Assembly: GCA_964036275.1 (NCBI GenBank)
Contig: OZ038436.1
Coordinates: forward strand, 18,379,904 to 18,443,903
Origin: Litoditis marina
Taxonomy: Eukaryota; Nematoda; Chromadorea; Rhabditida; Rhabditidae
Direction: 5' to 3'
DNA length: 64,000 nt
Below, piece by piece: positions 1 to 11,670 of this stretch. Position 1 is the first letter of the stretch, and every line of letters begins with the position of its first letter. Both the position numbers and the translations under genes were made by a program. The notes under the pieces were generated by a model. That model made no database searches. It saw nothing but the letters and a program-made list of their open reading frames with translations, and was not told the origin of the DNA.

Positions 1-46
1 TACTTCCGGCAAGATCTAATGACTGAACTGATATTCTCTATTCAAG

Positions 47-136
47 GTGGTCGTGGAGCAATTGCGAGAAAAACGACCGAAAGCAGTTATGAATCCTTGG
101 CAATACGCCATTTTCAACGTTGTCCTGACCGAGAAG
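47..136 (+). CDS. Internal exon of an unrecognised protein gene (partial, cut by window edge)
   Basis: An acceptor-like site (ending TTCAAG) at 41-46 and a donor (AAG then GTGGGT) at 137 enclose exactly 30 stop-free codons, phase 0 at both ends. The translation starts VVVEQLREKRPKAV and continues with MNPWQYAIFNVVLTEK, which has a normal protein composition. Upstream in the same frame a stop lies at 29-31, so the exon cannot extend far. I do not recognise the family. The rest of the gene would lie outside the window or beyond the G-rich array. The evidence is splice-site and frame based only. Confidence 0.35.
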
Positions 137-482
137 GTGGGTGTGACATTTTCATATTGCATCCACTTCATTTGAAGTTAGGTGTTGAAGAGTAGCTGGT
201 GAACGTTCTAATCTTCTCATTACACGTTCCCCATTATTCACGCTCACATAAAGAACACATTTGTTTGTGTAGTTACATTTTGCAGGCTCTGTACTGCGGT
301 GCTCTCTCTCCTTTCGTTGGAGGACACCCAATTGGTGGACAAAATATGGAGAACCATTGTGCTAAAGTATGGGAATGTGTGGAGAACTTTCAAAATGTGA
401 AGAACTTTCAGGTTCACACAAGTGTGCCAAATTTTAGTCAATTCGGTTCAGTAGTTTTTTCAAGCCTATGTGGACACCGAAC
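137..482. other. Non-coding stretch before the G-rich array
   Basis: AT-rich sequence with no convincing exon, RNA gene or element. It would be intron or 3' flank of the exon at 47-136. Confidence 0.4.
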
Positions 483-1812
483 GGGAGACGAGGGACGAGG
501 GACGAGGTACGAGGGACGAGGGACGAGGGACGAGGGACGAGGGACGAGGGACGAGGGACGAGGGACGAGGGACGAGGGACGAGGGACGAGGGACGAGGGA
601 CGAGGGACGAGGGACGAGGGACGAGGGACGAGGGACGAGGGACGAGGTACGAGGGACGAGGGACGAGGGACGAGGGACGAGGGACGAGGGACGAGGGACG
701 AGGGACGAGGGACGAGGGACGAGGGACAAAGGGACGAGGGACAAAGGGACAAAGGGACAAAGGGACGAGGGACGAGGGACGAGGGACGAGGGACGAGGGA
801 CGAGGGACGAGGGACGAGGGACGAGGGACGAGGGACGAGGGACGAGGGACGAGGGACGAGGGACGAGGTACGAGGGACGAGGGACGAGGGACGAGGGACG
901 AGGGACGAGGGACGAGGGACGAGGGACGAGGGACGAGGGACGAGGGACAAAGGGACGAGGGACAAAGGGACAAAGGGACGAGGGACGAGGGACGAGGGAC
1001 GAGGGACGAGGGACGAGGGACGAGGGACGAGGGACGAGGGACGAGGTACGAGGGACGAGGGACGAGGGACGAGGGACGAGGGACGAGGGACGAGGGACGA
1101 GGGACGAGGGACGAGGGACGAGGGACGAGGGACAAAGGGACGAGGGACAAAGGGACAAAGGGACGAGGGACGAGGGACGAGGGACGAGGGACGAGGGACG
1201 AGGGACGAGGGACGAGGGACGAGGGACGAGGGACGAGGGACGAGGTACGAGGGACGAGGGACGAGGGACGAGGGACGAGGGACGAGGGACGAGGGACGAG
1301 GGACGAGGGACGAGGGACGAGGGACGAGGGACGAGGGACGAGGGACGAGGGACGAGGGACGAGGGACGAGGGACGAGGGACGAGGGACGAGGGACGAGGG
1401 ACGAGGGACGAGGGACGAGGGACGAGGGACGAGGGACGAGGGACGAGGGACGAGGGACGAGGTACGAGGGACGAGGGACGAGGGACGAGGGACGAGGGAC
1501 GAGGGACGAGGGACGAGGGACGAGGGACGAGGGACGAGGGACGAGGGACGAGGGACGAGGGACGAGGGACGAGGGACGAGGGACGAGGGACGAGGGACGA
1601 GGTACGAGGGACGAGGGACGAGGGACGAGGGACGAGGGACGAGGGACGAGGGACGAGGGACGGGGGACGAGGGACGAGGGACAAAGGGACGAGGGACAAA
1701 GGGACAAAGGGACGAGGGACGAGGGACGAGGGACGAGGGACGAGGGACGAGGGACGAGGGACGAGGGACGAGGGACGGGGGACGGGGGACGAGGGACGGG
1801 GGACGAGGGACA
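483..1812 (+). repeat. Heptanucleotide (GGGACGA)n minisatellite, about 1.33 kb
   Basis: About 190 copies of a 7-bp unit, GGGACGA, run without a break. Seven is not a multiple of three and the unit makes no stop codon, so several frames on both strands stay open; these frames are not genes. Variant units are patterned. GGTACGA occurs at about 506, 646, 867, 1045, 1244, 1461 and 1601. A block of GGGACAAA units alternating with GGGACGA recurs near 724, 950, 1129 and 1679. This suggests growth by segmental duplication of longer blocks. The plus strand carries GGG runs every 7 nt with 4-nt loops, a textbook G-quadruplex pattern. Confidence 0.97.
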
Positions 1813-3945
1813 ACGGAAAATTTCATAACGACACTCATAACTTTTTTCAAACTCGACCGATTTTTCTAATTTTTTCACACAACATGTATTTCATAGATAT
1901 CTAGCTCTCTCTCTTCCTTTAGATTTTGAAAAATGGTTTTATTTGAAGACTTTTGTGGTTTGAAAGCTGAAAATGGGTGCGCAATGGCCAAACCAAACAC
2001 AACTCACACGCAGCGCTTCGCGCTGCGCGCGAATAGTAGTAAAAAAAGGATATATAATAACCTTGCTATCTTTATTGGGTTTGTTTATGCTTTTAATTGA
2101 TTGAAGCAACAATCAACAATAGTAAGGTTGGTAGATCATTTTTTTCAAATCACCGTGGAGTCCCACGGAAAATCGAAATGGGTGAACAATTAGCAGTAAA
2201 ATAGGATATAGAATAACTTTGCTATCTTTGGTGGGGTTGTTCAGGCTCGTAATTCATTGAAGCAACAAAAAAACAATAGTAAGGTTGGTAGATCATTTTT
2301 TTCAAATCACCGTGGGGTCCCACAAAAAACCGAAATGGGTGAAAAACAAGGCCTTATATATTTTTTCTATTGTTGTGTACCAAAACTGCATGAACAAAAA
2401 GTTTGACAGTGACAGTTATTTCAGATGTTATTTCCCAGTCTTCGCATTGATTCTGTTCTGAGGTCGCTCAGATAATTCATAGAAAAGAAGGTAAAGGAAT
2501 CGGTAGATGAACTGTTTGTGGCAGAAAAAATTCGAATCTCTTTTAGTTTATGTAGCGAAATTACTAACAAATTAAGTGGCCGATTTGAAAAAGTCTTTTC
2601 AAAGTCTTTTGCTTGTAGAAAAATGGAAAATGTGTTGTATTTGTACCAGTTTCTGATGTGTGAGAACGCTCAATTCATACATGCTGTCAAAACAAAAAGT
2701 TTAGTTTCAAAAAGTTCTAACTGATAGCATCAACCCAATAATAAAACTTTCAGAGTTTCTCACTCTTTCACCACATATTTTACTTCGCACTCCTGATTTA
2801 AGTTTGAGTTTTGATTACATAACAAACACTAATAGTAAGGTTGGTAGCAAGCAGTGAAACTCTAATAAAACTATTCGTTCAGAGCAACGTTGTTCTGTTT
2901 AACGGAGTGCTGTGAAAATCCATGTGCACATGAAACGATCGTCTTTGTCAGTTGATCAGTTGAAATATTTACAAGGTTATTTCTGTAATAAAATCAGTCA
3001 GTCTATTGACCTATTCACCAGGCCACTTCTGTAATATAATCACACAAACACAATGAAATCAACATACTTTCCGGTTCCAAATATTACCGATTACGTCGAG
3101 AGAAGCGGGAGAATCAGCAATCTCCACTCATCTTTCCCTATGGTGACATACACTGTATTATTTTGTGTTGTATTCATTCTTTTCGTTCTACAGTAAAGTC
3201 ATTTTTGCCGTTTACCGTTATTTCGCTCGGAGAATGAAAAGAAGAACTCGACAACAAACATGAAATTACCAGTAAGATTGTATCATATTATTTGAACAAC
3301 ATGACTTATGCCTAATAAGTATCCAATAATTTGTTAAACGTTCAAATGTTTTCAACACAATCACGTCCGAGTTTCTGTGCACAAAACAAGGCTCGTCGTC
3401 TGGCTGTACTGGAAAGTAATGAATGACATCATATGGCTACAAACAAATACATCAATCGTTATAGGCCCACTAATAATCTTCTCAATGAAAACCAAGTATA
3501 CTTTGTAGTTTTTAGCTGTATCAAGATTTTTTTGGACATAAAGCATTATATAATTATAATAAAGTTTTAAACTAAACCAATCCCAACGTACCCTGAAATT
3601 TTTAGCCCTTTCCGTTTTTTGAAGGGGAGCAGTTCCTCTCCAATACGAAATATAGGCCCCGCCCCTTCTCCAATGGTTAAGCCCGTGGAGTCCCACGAAA
3701 AACAACATGAACGCGTGCTAGAAAAGTACACAAAAAAAAAACGGTCAAAAATAAAATACACGGTTCTCAACACTGATAATCATCGTCCTCAAGCACAATA
3801 AACCAGTTGTTTTATTACATAAATTGCGTAAATCAAAGAAGGCGGCGAATACAAAGTTGACTTTTAGTTACTGGTTCTTGACTGGTTATTGACAATTATT
3901 TACTGGAACTATGTGTAAGTGAATTATCCAATTAACCTATTCCTA
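1813..3945. other. Intergenic, with fragments of dispersed repeats
   Basis: No exon with supporting splice sites was found. The stretch 2010-2030 holds a palindromic CGCAGCGCTTCGCGCTGCG motif that recurs inverted near 62735. A piece ending in CCGTGGAGTCCCACG-type sequence near 2150 recurs at 2307 and near 3684-3700, and AGTAAGGTTGGTAG recurs at 2121, 2278 and 2834, so this is repeat-derived DNA. The short open frames here show no family features. Confidence 0.5.
2030..2345. repeat. Direct duplication, period about 157 bp
   Basis: Two degenerate copies of a block run from GTAGTAAAAAAAGGATATA through AATCACCGTGGAGTCCCAC to GAAATGGGTGAA. The shared core AGTAAGGTTGGTAGATCATT starts at 2121 and 2278. 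Fragments recur at 2834 and around 3684, so the block is part of a dispersed family. Confidence 0.8.
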
Positions 3946-3973
3946 TCTCTGATATTTGTCAGCCATTCTATCG

Positions 3974-4045
3974 GCCCAAGTAGTATAGTGGTTAGTACTC
4001 CACGTTGTGGCCGTGGCGACACAGGTTCGATTCCTGTCTTGGGCA
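3974..4045 (+). tRNA. tRNA-His (GTG), unit 1, consensus
   Basis: This is the reference copy. The acceptor stem is GCCCAAG with CTTGGGC, the D arm GTAT with GTAC, and the anticodon stem CCACG with CGTGG around loop TTGTGGC (anticodon GTG, reads CAC/CAU). The T stem ACAGG pairs with CCTGT around TTCGATT, and the discriminator is A. The internal Pol III A box (TAGTATAGTGG) and B box (GGTTCGATTCC) are intact. The gene is followed by TTTCTTTTT, a Pol III terminator. No intron is present. A G precedes position 1 in the DNA, at the place where His tRNAs carry G-1. Confidence 0.97.
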
Positions 4046-4401
4046 TTTCTTTTTGAAAATTCACCATTTTTGATCAAATTTCACAGAGCGAGTGAATGAA
4101 CTAATTCATTTCACTCGCCAGATTTTTTTATTGTGAGAATATAAAATCCAGCCCATAGAAATTACATTTAAAGTGTATTTACGTAACTTTGCAAAATCCA
4201 AAATCGTCAAAGTAGCGGTGAACTGATAACAACATTTGCAACCACATTCTTAGTTGAGAACATTCACAAATTCTTTCTATTTATTATTCTGTCGCATAGA
4301 AGTTAATGTTGACTTGCAATAGAACTTTCACAGTGTTGTAGCCCGCTGGTGGGCAGAGGAGAGTGCGGGGTCGTCTCTGATATTTGTCAGCCATTCTATC
4401 G

Positions 4402-4472
4402 GCCCAAGTAGTATAGTGGTTAGTACTCCACGTTGTGGCCGTGGCGACACAGGTTCGATCCTGTCTTGGGCA
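4402..4472 (+). pseudogene. tRNA-His (GTG), unit 2, T-loop deletion
   Basis: One T is missing from the T loop (GGTTCGATCC), which shortens the loop to six bases and breaks the B box. It is probably not transcribed or folded well. The spacer after it has the CGAAAGGAGG variant. Confidence 0.8.
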
Positions 4473-4828
4473 TTTCTTTTTGAAAATTCACCATTTCTGA
4501 TCAAATTTCACAGAGCGAAAGGAGGAACTAATTCATTTCACTCGCCAGATTTTTTTATTGTGAGAATATGAAATCCAGCCCATAGAAATTACATTTAAAG
4601 TGTACTTACGTAACTTTGCAAAATCCAAAATCGTCAAAGTAGCGGTGAACTGATAACAACATTTGCAACCACATTCTTAGTTGAGAACATTCACCAATTC
4701 TTTCTATTTATTATTTTGTCGCATAGAAGTTAATGTTGACTTGCAATAGAACTTTCACAGTGTTGTAGCCCGCTGGTGGGCAGAGGAGAGTGCGGGGTCG
4801 TCTCTGATATTTGTCAGCCATTCTATCG

Positions 4829-4900
4829 GCCCAAGTAGTATAGTGGTTAGTACTCCACGTTGTGGCCGTGGCGACACAGGTTCGATTCCTGTCTTTAGCA
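4829..4900 (+). pseudogene. tRNA-His (GTG), unit 3, broken acceptor stem
   Basis: The 3' acceptor strand is CTTTAGC instead of CTTGGGC, so the pairs of C3 and C4 are lost. The promoter boxes are intact, so it may be transcribed but is unlikely to mature. Confidence 0.75.
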
Positions 4901-5256
4901 TTTCTTTTTGAAAATTCACCATTTTTGATCAAATTTCACAGAGCGAGTGAATGAACTAATTCATTTCACTCGCCAGATTTTTTTATTGTGAGAATATGAA
5001 ATCCAGCCCATAGAAATTACATTTAAAGTGTATTTACGTAACTTTGCAAAATCCAAAATCGTCAAAGTAGCGGTGAACTGATAACAACATTTGCAACCAC
5101 ATTCTTAGTTGAGAACATTCACAAATTTTTTCTATTTATTATTCTGTCGCATAGAAGTTAATGTTGACTTGCAATAGAACTTTCACAGTGTTGTAGCCCG
5201 CTGGTGGGCAGAGGAGAGTGCGGGGTCGTCTCTGATATTTGTCAGCCATTCTATCG

Positions 5257-5328
5257 GCCCAAGTAGTATAGTGGTTAGTACTCCACGTTGTGGCCGTGGC
5301 GACACAGGTTCGATTCCTGTCTTGGGCA
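5257..5328 (+). tRNA. tRNA-His (GTG), unit 4, consensus
   Basis: The gene body matches unit 1. Its terminator reads TTTGTTTTT instead of TTTCTTTTT. Confidence 0.93.
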
Positions 5329-5684
5329 TTTGTTTTTGAAAATTCACCATTTTTGATCAAATTTCACAGAGCGAGTGAATGAACCAATTCATTTCACTCG
5401 CCAGATTTTTTTATTGTGAGAATATGAAATCCAGCCCATAGAAATTACATTTAAAGTGTATTTACGTAACTTTGCAAAATCCAAAATCGTCAAAGTAGCG
5501 GTGAACTGATAACAACATTTGCAACCACATTCTTAGTTGAGAACATTCACAAATTCTATCTATTTATTATTCTGTCGCATAGAAGTTTATGTTGACTTGC
5601 AATAGAACTTTCACAGTATTGTAGCCCGCTAGTGGGCAGAGGAGAGTGCGGGGTCGTCTCTGATATTTGTCAGCCATTCTATCG

Positions 5685-5756
5685 GCCCAAGTAGTATAGT
5701 GGTTAGTACTCCACGTTGTGGCCGTGGCGACACAGGTTCGATTCCTGTCTTGGGCA
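5685..5756 (+). tRNA. tRNA-His (GTG), unit 5, consensus
   Basis: Consensus gene. This is the first unit with the CGCTAGTGGG spacer variant upstream. Confidence 0.95.
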
Positions 5757-6112
5757 TTTCTTTTTGAAAATTCACCATTTTTGATCAAATTTCACAGAGC
5801 GAGTGAATGAACTAATTCATTTCACTCGCCAGATTTTTTTATTGTGAGAATATGAAATCCAGCCCATAGAAATTACATTTAAAGTGTATTTACGTAACTT
5901 TGCAAAATCCAAAATCGTCAAACAAGCGGTGAACTGATAACAACATTTGCAACCACATTCTTAGTTGAGAACATTCACAAATTCTTTCTATTTATTATTC
6001 TGTCGCATAGAAGTTAATGTTGACTTGCAATAGAACTTTCACAGTGTTGTAGCCCGCTGGTGGGCAGAGGAGAGTGCGGGGTCGTCTCTGATATTTGTCA
6101 GCCATTCTATCG

Positions 6113-6184
6113 GCCCAAGTAGTATAGTGGTTAGTACTCCACGTTGTGGCCGTGGCGACACAGGTTCGATTCCTGTCTTGGGCA
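6113..6184 (+). tRNA. tRNA-His (GTG), unit 6, consensus
   Basis: Consensus gene. The spacer before it has CAAACAAGCGG instead of CAAAGTAGCGG, a variant shared only with the spacer before unit 12. Confidence 0.95.
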
Positions 6185-6538
6185 TTTCTTTTTGAAAATT
6201 CACCATTTTTGATCAAATTTCACAGAGCGAGTGAATGAACTAATTCATTTCACTCGCCAGATTTTTTTATTGTGAGAATATGAAATCCAGCCCATAGAAA
6301 TTACATTTAAAGTGTATTTACGTAACTTTGCAAAATCCAAAATCGTCAAAGTAGCGGTGAACTGATAACAACATTTGCAACCACATTCTTAGTTGAGAAC
6401 ATTCACAAATTCTTTCTATTTATTATTCTGTCGCATAGAAGTTAATGTTGACTTGCAATAGAACTTTCAGTGTTGTAGCCCGCTGGTGGGCAGAGGAGGG
6501 TGCGGGGTCGTCTGTGATATTTGTCAGCCATTCTATCG

Positions 6539-6610
6539 GCCCAAGTAGTATAGTGGTTAGTACTCCACGTTGTGGCCGTGGCGACACAGGTTCGATTCCT
6601 GTCTTGGGCA
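6539..6610 (+). tRNA. tRNA-His (GTG), unit 7, consensus
   Basis: Consensus gene. A 2-bp deletion (TTTCAGTG for TTTCACAGTG) and GTCTGTGATA mark its upstream spacer, shared with units 9 and 14. Confidence 0.95.
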
Positions 6611-6966
6611 TTTCTTTTTGAAAATTCACCATTTTTGATCAAATTTCACAGAGCGAGTGAATGAACTAATTCATTTCACTCGCCAGATTTTTTTATTGTG
6701 AGAATATGAAATCCAGCCCATAGAAATTACATTTAAAGTGCATTTACGTAACTTTGCAAAATCCAAAATCGTCAAAGTAGCGGTGAACTGATAACAACAT
6801 TTGCAACCACATTCTTAGTTGAGAACATTCACAAATTCTTTCTATTTATTATTCTGTCGCATAGAAGTTAATGTTGACTTGCAATAGAACTTTCACAGTG
6901 TTGTAGCCCGCTGGTGGGCAGAGGAGAGTGTGGGGTCGTCTCTGATATTTGTCAGCCATTCTATCG

Positions 6967-7038
6967 GCCCAAGTAGTATAGTGGATAGTACTCCACGTTG
7001 TGGCCGTGGCGACACAGGTTCGATTCCTGTCTTGGGCA
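6967..7038 (+). tRNA. tRNA-His (GTG), unit 8, D-loop variant
   Basis: D loop GTGGATAG in place of GTGGTTAG, at a variable D-loop position and probably tolerated. All stems are intact. Confidence 0.88.
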
Positions 7039-7392
7039 TTTCTTTTTGAAAATTCACCATTTTTGATCAAATTTCACAGAGCGAGTGAATGAACTAATTC
7101 ATTTCACTCGCCAGATTTTTTTATTGTGAGAATATGAAATCCAGCCCATAGAAATTACATTTAAAGTGTATTTACGTAACTTTGCAAAATCCAAAATCGT
7201 CAAAGTAGCGGTGAACTGATAACAACATTTGCAACCACATTCTTAGTTGAGAACATTCACAAATTCTTTCTATTTATTATTCTGTCGCATAGAAGTTAAT
7301 GTTGACTTGCAATAGAACTTTCAGTGTTGTAGCCCGCTGGTGGGCAGAGGAGGGTGCGGGGTCGTCTGTGATATTTGTCAGCCATTCTATCG

Positions 7393-7464
7393 GCCCAAGT
7401 AGTATAGTGGTTAGTACTCCACGTTGTGGCCGTGGCGACACAGGTTCGATTCCTGTCTTGGGCA
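7393..7464 (+). tRNA. tRNA-His (GTG), unit 9, consensus
   Basis: Consensus gene, with the 2-bp-deleted spacer upstream as in units 7 and 14. Confidence 0.95.
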
Positions 7465-7820
7465 TTTCTTTTTGAAAATTCACCATTTTTGATCAAATTT
7501 CACAGAGCGAGTGAATGAACTAATTCATTTCACTCGCCAGATTTTTTTATTGTGAGAATATGAAATCCAGCCCATAGAAATTACATTTAAAGTGTATTTA
7601 CGTAACTTTGCAAAATCCAAAATCGTCAAAGTAGCGGTGAACTGATAACAACATTTGCAACCACATTCTTAGTTGAGAACATTCACAAATTCTTTCTATT
7701 TATTATTCTGTCGCATAGAAGTTTATGTTGACTTGCAATAGAACTTTCACAGTGTTGTAGCCCGCTAGTGGGCAGAGGAGAGTGCGGGGTCGTCTCTGAT
7801 ATTTGTCAGCCATTCTATCG

Positions 7821-7892
7821 GCCCAAGTAGTATAGTGGTTAGTACTCCACGTTGTGGCCGTGGCGACACAGGTTCGATTCCTGTCTTGGGCA
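7821..7892 (+). tRNA. tRNA-His (GTG), unit 10, consensus
   Basis: Consensus gene behind a CGCTAGTGGG-type spacer. Confidence 0.95.
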
Positions 7893-8248
7893 TTTCTTTT
7901 TGAAAATTCACCATTTTTGATCAAATTTCACAGAGCGAGTGAATGAACTAATTCATTTCACTCGCCAGATTTTTTTATTGTGAGAATATGAAATCCAGCC
8001 CATAGAAATTACATTTAAAGTGCATTTACGTAACTTTGCAAAATCCAAAATCGTCAAAGTAGCGGTGAACTGATAACAACATTTGCAACCACATTCTTAG
8101 TTGAGAACATTCACAAATTCTTTCTATTTATTATTCTGTCGCATAGAAGTTAATGTTGACTTGCAATAGAACTTTCACAGTGTTGTAGCCCGCTGGTGGG
8201 CAGAGGAGAGTGCGGGGTCGTCTCTGATATTTGTCAGCCATTCTATCG

Positions 8249-8320
8249 GCCCAAGTAGTATAGTGGATAGTACTCCACGTTGTGGCCGTGGCGACACAGG
8301 TTCGATTCCTGTCTTGGGCA
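8249..8320 (+). tRNA. tRNA-His (GTG), unit 11, D-loop variant
   Basis: Carries the GTGGATAG D loop of unit 8. Units 9-10-11 and 14-15-16 have the same order of variants. Confidence 0.88.
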
Positions 8321-8676
8321 TTTCTTTTTGAAAATTCACCATTTTTGATCAAATTTCACAGAGCGAGTGAATGAACTAATTCATTTCACTCGCCAGATTT
8401 TTTTATTGTGAGAATATGAAATCCAGCCCATAGAAATTACATTTAAAGTGTATTTACGTAACTTTGCAAAATCCAAAATCGTCAAACAAGCGGTGAACTG
8501 ATAACAACATTTGCAACCACATTCTTAGTTGAGAACATTCACAAATTCTTTCTATTTATTATTCTGTCGCATAGAAGTTAATGTTGACTTGCAATAGAAC
8601 TTTCACAGTGTTGTAGCCCGCTGGTGGGCAGAGGAGAGTGCGGGGTCGTCTCTGATATTTGTCAGCCATTCTATCG

Positions 8677-8748
8677 GCCCAAGTAGTATAGTGGTTAGTA
8701 CTCCACGTTGTGGCCGTGGCGACACAGGTTCGATTCCTGTCTTGGGCA
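8677..8748 (+). tRNA. tRNA-His (GTG), unit 12, consensus
   Basis: Consensus gene. The CAAACAAGCGG spacer links it to unit 6. Confidence 0.95.
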
Positions 8749-9104
8749 TTTCTTTTTGAAAATTCACCATTTTTGATCAAATTTCTCAGAGCGAGTGAAT
8801 GAACTAATTCATTTCACTCGCCAGATTTTTTTATTGTGAGAATATGAAATCCAGCCCATAGAAATTACATTTAAAGTGTATTTACGTAACTTTGCAAAAT
8901 CCAAAATCGTCAAAGTAGCGGTGAACTGATAACAACATTTGCAACCACATTCTTAGTTGAGAACATTCACAAATTCTTTCTATTTATTATTCTGTCGCAT
9001 AGAAGTTTATGTTGACTTGCAATAGAACTTTCACAGTGTTGTAGCCCGCTAGTGGGCAGAGGAGAGTGCGGGGTCGTCTCTGATATTTGTCAGCCATTCT
9101 ATCG

Positions 9105-9176
9105 GCCCAAGTAGTATAGTGGTTAGTACTCCACGTTGTGGCCGTGGCGACACAGGTTCGATTCCTGTCTTGGTCA
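9105..9176 (+). tRNA. tRNA-His (GTG), unit 13, one acceptor mismatch
   Basis: The 3' acceptor strand is CTTGGTC, so C2 has lost its G71 partner. Promoter boxes are intact, but function is doubtful. Confidence 0.6.
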
Positions 9177-9530
9177 TTTCTTTTTGAAAATTCACCATTT
9201 TTGATCAAATTTCACAGAGCGAGTGAATGAACTAATTCATTTCACTCGCCAGATTTTTTTATTGTGAGAATATGAAATCCAGCCCATAGAAATTACATTT
9301 AAAGTGTATTTACGTAACTTTGCAAAATCCAAAATCGTCAAAGTAGCGGTGAACTGATAACAACATTTGCAACCACATTCTTAGTTGAGAACATTCACAA
9401 ATTCTTTCTATTTATTATTCTGTCGCATAGAAGTTAATGTTGACTTGCAATAGAACTTTCAGTGTTGTAGCCCGCTGGTGGGCAGAGGAGGGTGCGGGGT
9501 CGTCTGTGATATTTGTCAGCCATTCTATCG

Positions 9531-9602
9531 GCCCAAGTAGTATAGTGGTTAGTACTCCACGTTGTGGCCGTGGCGACACAGGTTCGATTCCTGTCTTGGG
9601 CA
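9531..9602 (+). tRNA. tRNA-His (GTG), unit 14, consensus
   Basis: Consensus gene, third and last unit with the 2-bp-deleted upstream spacer. Confidence 0.95.
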
Positions 9603-9958
9603 TTTCTTTTTGAAAATTCACCATTTTTGATCAAATTTCACAGAGCGAGTGAATGAACTATCTCATTTCACTCGCCAGATTTTTTTATTGTGAGAATATG
9701 AAATCCAGCCCATAGAAATTACATTTAAAGTGTATTTACGTAACTTTGCAAAATCCAAAATCGTCAAAGTAGCGGTGAACTGATAACAACATTTGCAACC
9801 ACATTCTTAGTTGAGAACATTCACAAATTCTTTCTATTTATTATTCTGTCGCATAGAAGTTTATGTTGACTTGCAATAGAACTTTCACAGTGTTGTAGCC
9901 CGCTAGTGGGCAGAGGAGAGTGCGGGGTCGTCTCTGATATTTGTCAGCCATTCTATCG

Positions 9959-10030
9959 GCCCAAGTAGTATAGTGGTTAGTACTCCACGTTGTGGCCGTG
10001 GCGACACAGGTTCGATTCCTGTCTTGGGCA
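9959..10030 (+). tRNA. tRNA-His (GTG), unit 15, consensus
   Basis: Consensus gene behind a CGCTAGTGGG-type spacer. It corresponds to unit 10 in the earlier block. Confidence 0.95.
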
Positions 10031-10386
10031 TTTCTTTTTGAAAATTCACCATTTTTGATCAAATTTCACAGAGCGAGTGAATGAACTAATTCATTTCACT
10101 CGCCAGATTTTTTTATTGTGAGAATATGAAATCCAGCCCATAGAAATTACATTTAAAGTGCATTTACGTAACTTTGCAAAATCCAAAATCGTCAAAGTAG
10201 CGGTGAACTGATAACAACATTTGCAACCACATTCTTAGTTGAGAACATTCACAAATTCTTTCTATTTATTATTCTGTCGCATAGAAGTTAATGTTGACTT
10301 GCAATAGAACTTTCACAGTGTTGTAGCCCGCTGGTGGGCAGAGGAGAGTGCGGGGTCGTCTCTGATATTTGTCAGCCATTCTATCG

Positions 10387-10458
10387 GCCCAAGTAGTATA
10401 GTGGATAGTACTCCACGTTGTGGCCGTGGCGACACAGGTTCGATTCCTGTCTTGGGCA
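10387..10458 (+). tRNA. tRNA-His (GTG), unit 16, D-loop variant
   Basis: GTGGATAG D loop. First unit of a seven-unit block that recurs as units 30-36. Confidence 0.88.
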
Positions 10459-10814
10459 TTTCTTTTTGAAAATTCACCATTTTTGATCAAATTTCACAGA
10501 GCGAGTGAATGAACTAATTCATTTCACTCGCCAGATTTTTTTATTGTGAGAATATGAAATCCAGCCCATAGAAATTACATTTAAAGTGTATTTACGTAAC
10601 TTTGCAAAATCCAAAATCGTCAAAGTAGCGGTGAACTGATAACAACATTTGCAACCACATTCTTAGTTGAGAACATTCACAAATTCTTTCTATTTATTAT
10701 TCTGTCGCATAGAAGTTTATGTTGACTTGCAATAGAACTTTCACAGTGTTGTAGCCCGCTAGTGGGCAGAGGAGAGTGCGGGGTCGTCTCTGATATTTGT
10801 CAGCCATTCTATCG

Positions 10815-10886
10815 GCTCAAGTAGTATAGTGGTTAGTACTCCACGTTGTGGCCGTGGCGACACAGATTCGATTCCTGTCTTGGGCA
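10815..10886 (+). pseudogene. tRNA-His (GTG), unit 17, T-stem/B-box mutant (first of type)
   Basis: Two changes from the consensus define this subtype. C3 is T (GCTCAAG, still a U-G pair) and G53 is A (ACAGA). The second destroys the G53-C61 pair that all cytosolic tRNAs keep, and it alters the first base of the GGTTCGA B box. Poor transcription and folding are expected, though this is inferred and not shown. Confidence 0.75.
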
Positions 10887-11242
10887 TTTCTTTTTGAAAA
10901 TTCACCATTTTTGATCAAATTTCACAGAGCGAGTGAATGAACTAATTCATTTCACTCGCCAGATTTTTTTATTGTGAGAATATGAAATCCAGCCCATAGA
11001 AATTACATTTAAAGTGTATTTACGTAACTTTGCAAAATCCAAAATCGTCAAAGTAGCGGTGAACTGATAACAACATTTGCAACCACATTCTTAGTTGAGA
11101 ACATTCACAAATTCTTTCTATTTATTATTCTGTCGCATAGAAGTTTATGTTGACTTGCAATAGAACTTTCACAGTGTTGTAGCCCGCTAGTGGGCAGAGG
11201 AGAGTGCGGGGTCGTCTCTGATATTTGTCAGCCATTCTATCG

Positions 11243-11314
11243 GCTCAAGTAGTATAGTGGTTAGTACTCCACGTTGTGGCCGTGGCGACACAGATTCGAT
11301 TCCTGTCTTGGGCA
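11243..11314 (+). pseudogene. tRNA-His (GTG), unit 18, T-stem/B-box mutant
   Basis: Same T3/A53 pair of changes as unit 17. The spacer after it has AATTGATTT in place of AATTCATTT, as after units 24 and 32. Confidence 0.75.
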
Positions 11315-11670
11315 TTTCTTTTTGAAAATTCACCATTTTTGATCAAATTTCACAGAGCGAGTGAATGAACTAATTGATTTCACTCGCCAGATTTTTTTAT
11401 TGTGAGAATATGAAATCCAGCCCATAGAAATTACATTTAAAGTGTATTTACGTAACTTTGCAAAATCCAAAATCGTCAAAGTAGCGGTGAACTGATAACA
11501 ACATTTGCAACCACATTCTTAGTTGAGAACATTCACAAATTCTTTCTATTTATTATTCTATCGCATAGAAGTTAATGTTGACTTGCAATAGAACTTTCAC
11601 AGTGTTGTAGCCCGCTGGTTGGCAGAGGAGAGTGCGGGGTCGTCTCTGATATTTGTCAGCCATTCTATCG

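Noticed and set aside
199..1904. Long open frames of 450-556 codons over the G-rich array (RGTRDEG and SLVPRP repeats)
   Set aside because: A 7-bp stop-free repeat leaves several frames on both strands open. There are no splice sites, no domain and no conserved start, so no protein is claimed.
3361..3801. Overlapping 60-115-codon frames on both strands
   Set aside because: They overlap a fragment of a dispersed repeat (CCCGTGGAGTCCCACGAA) and show no splice-site support or recognisable motif.
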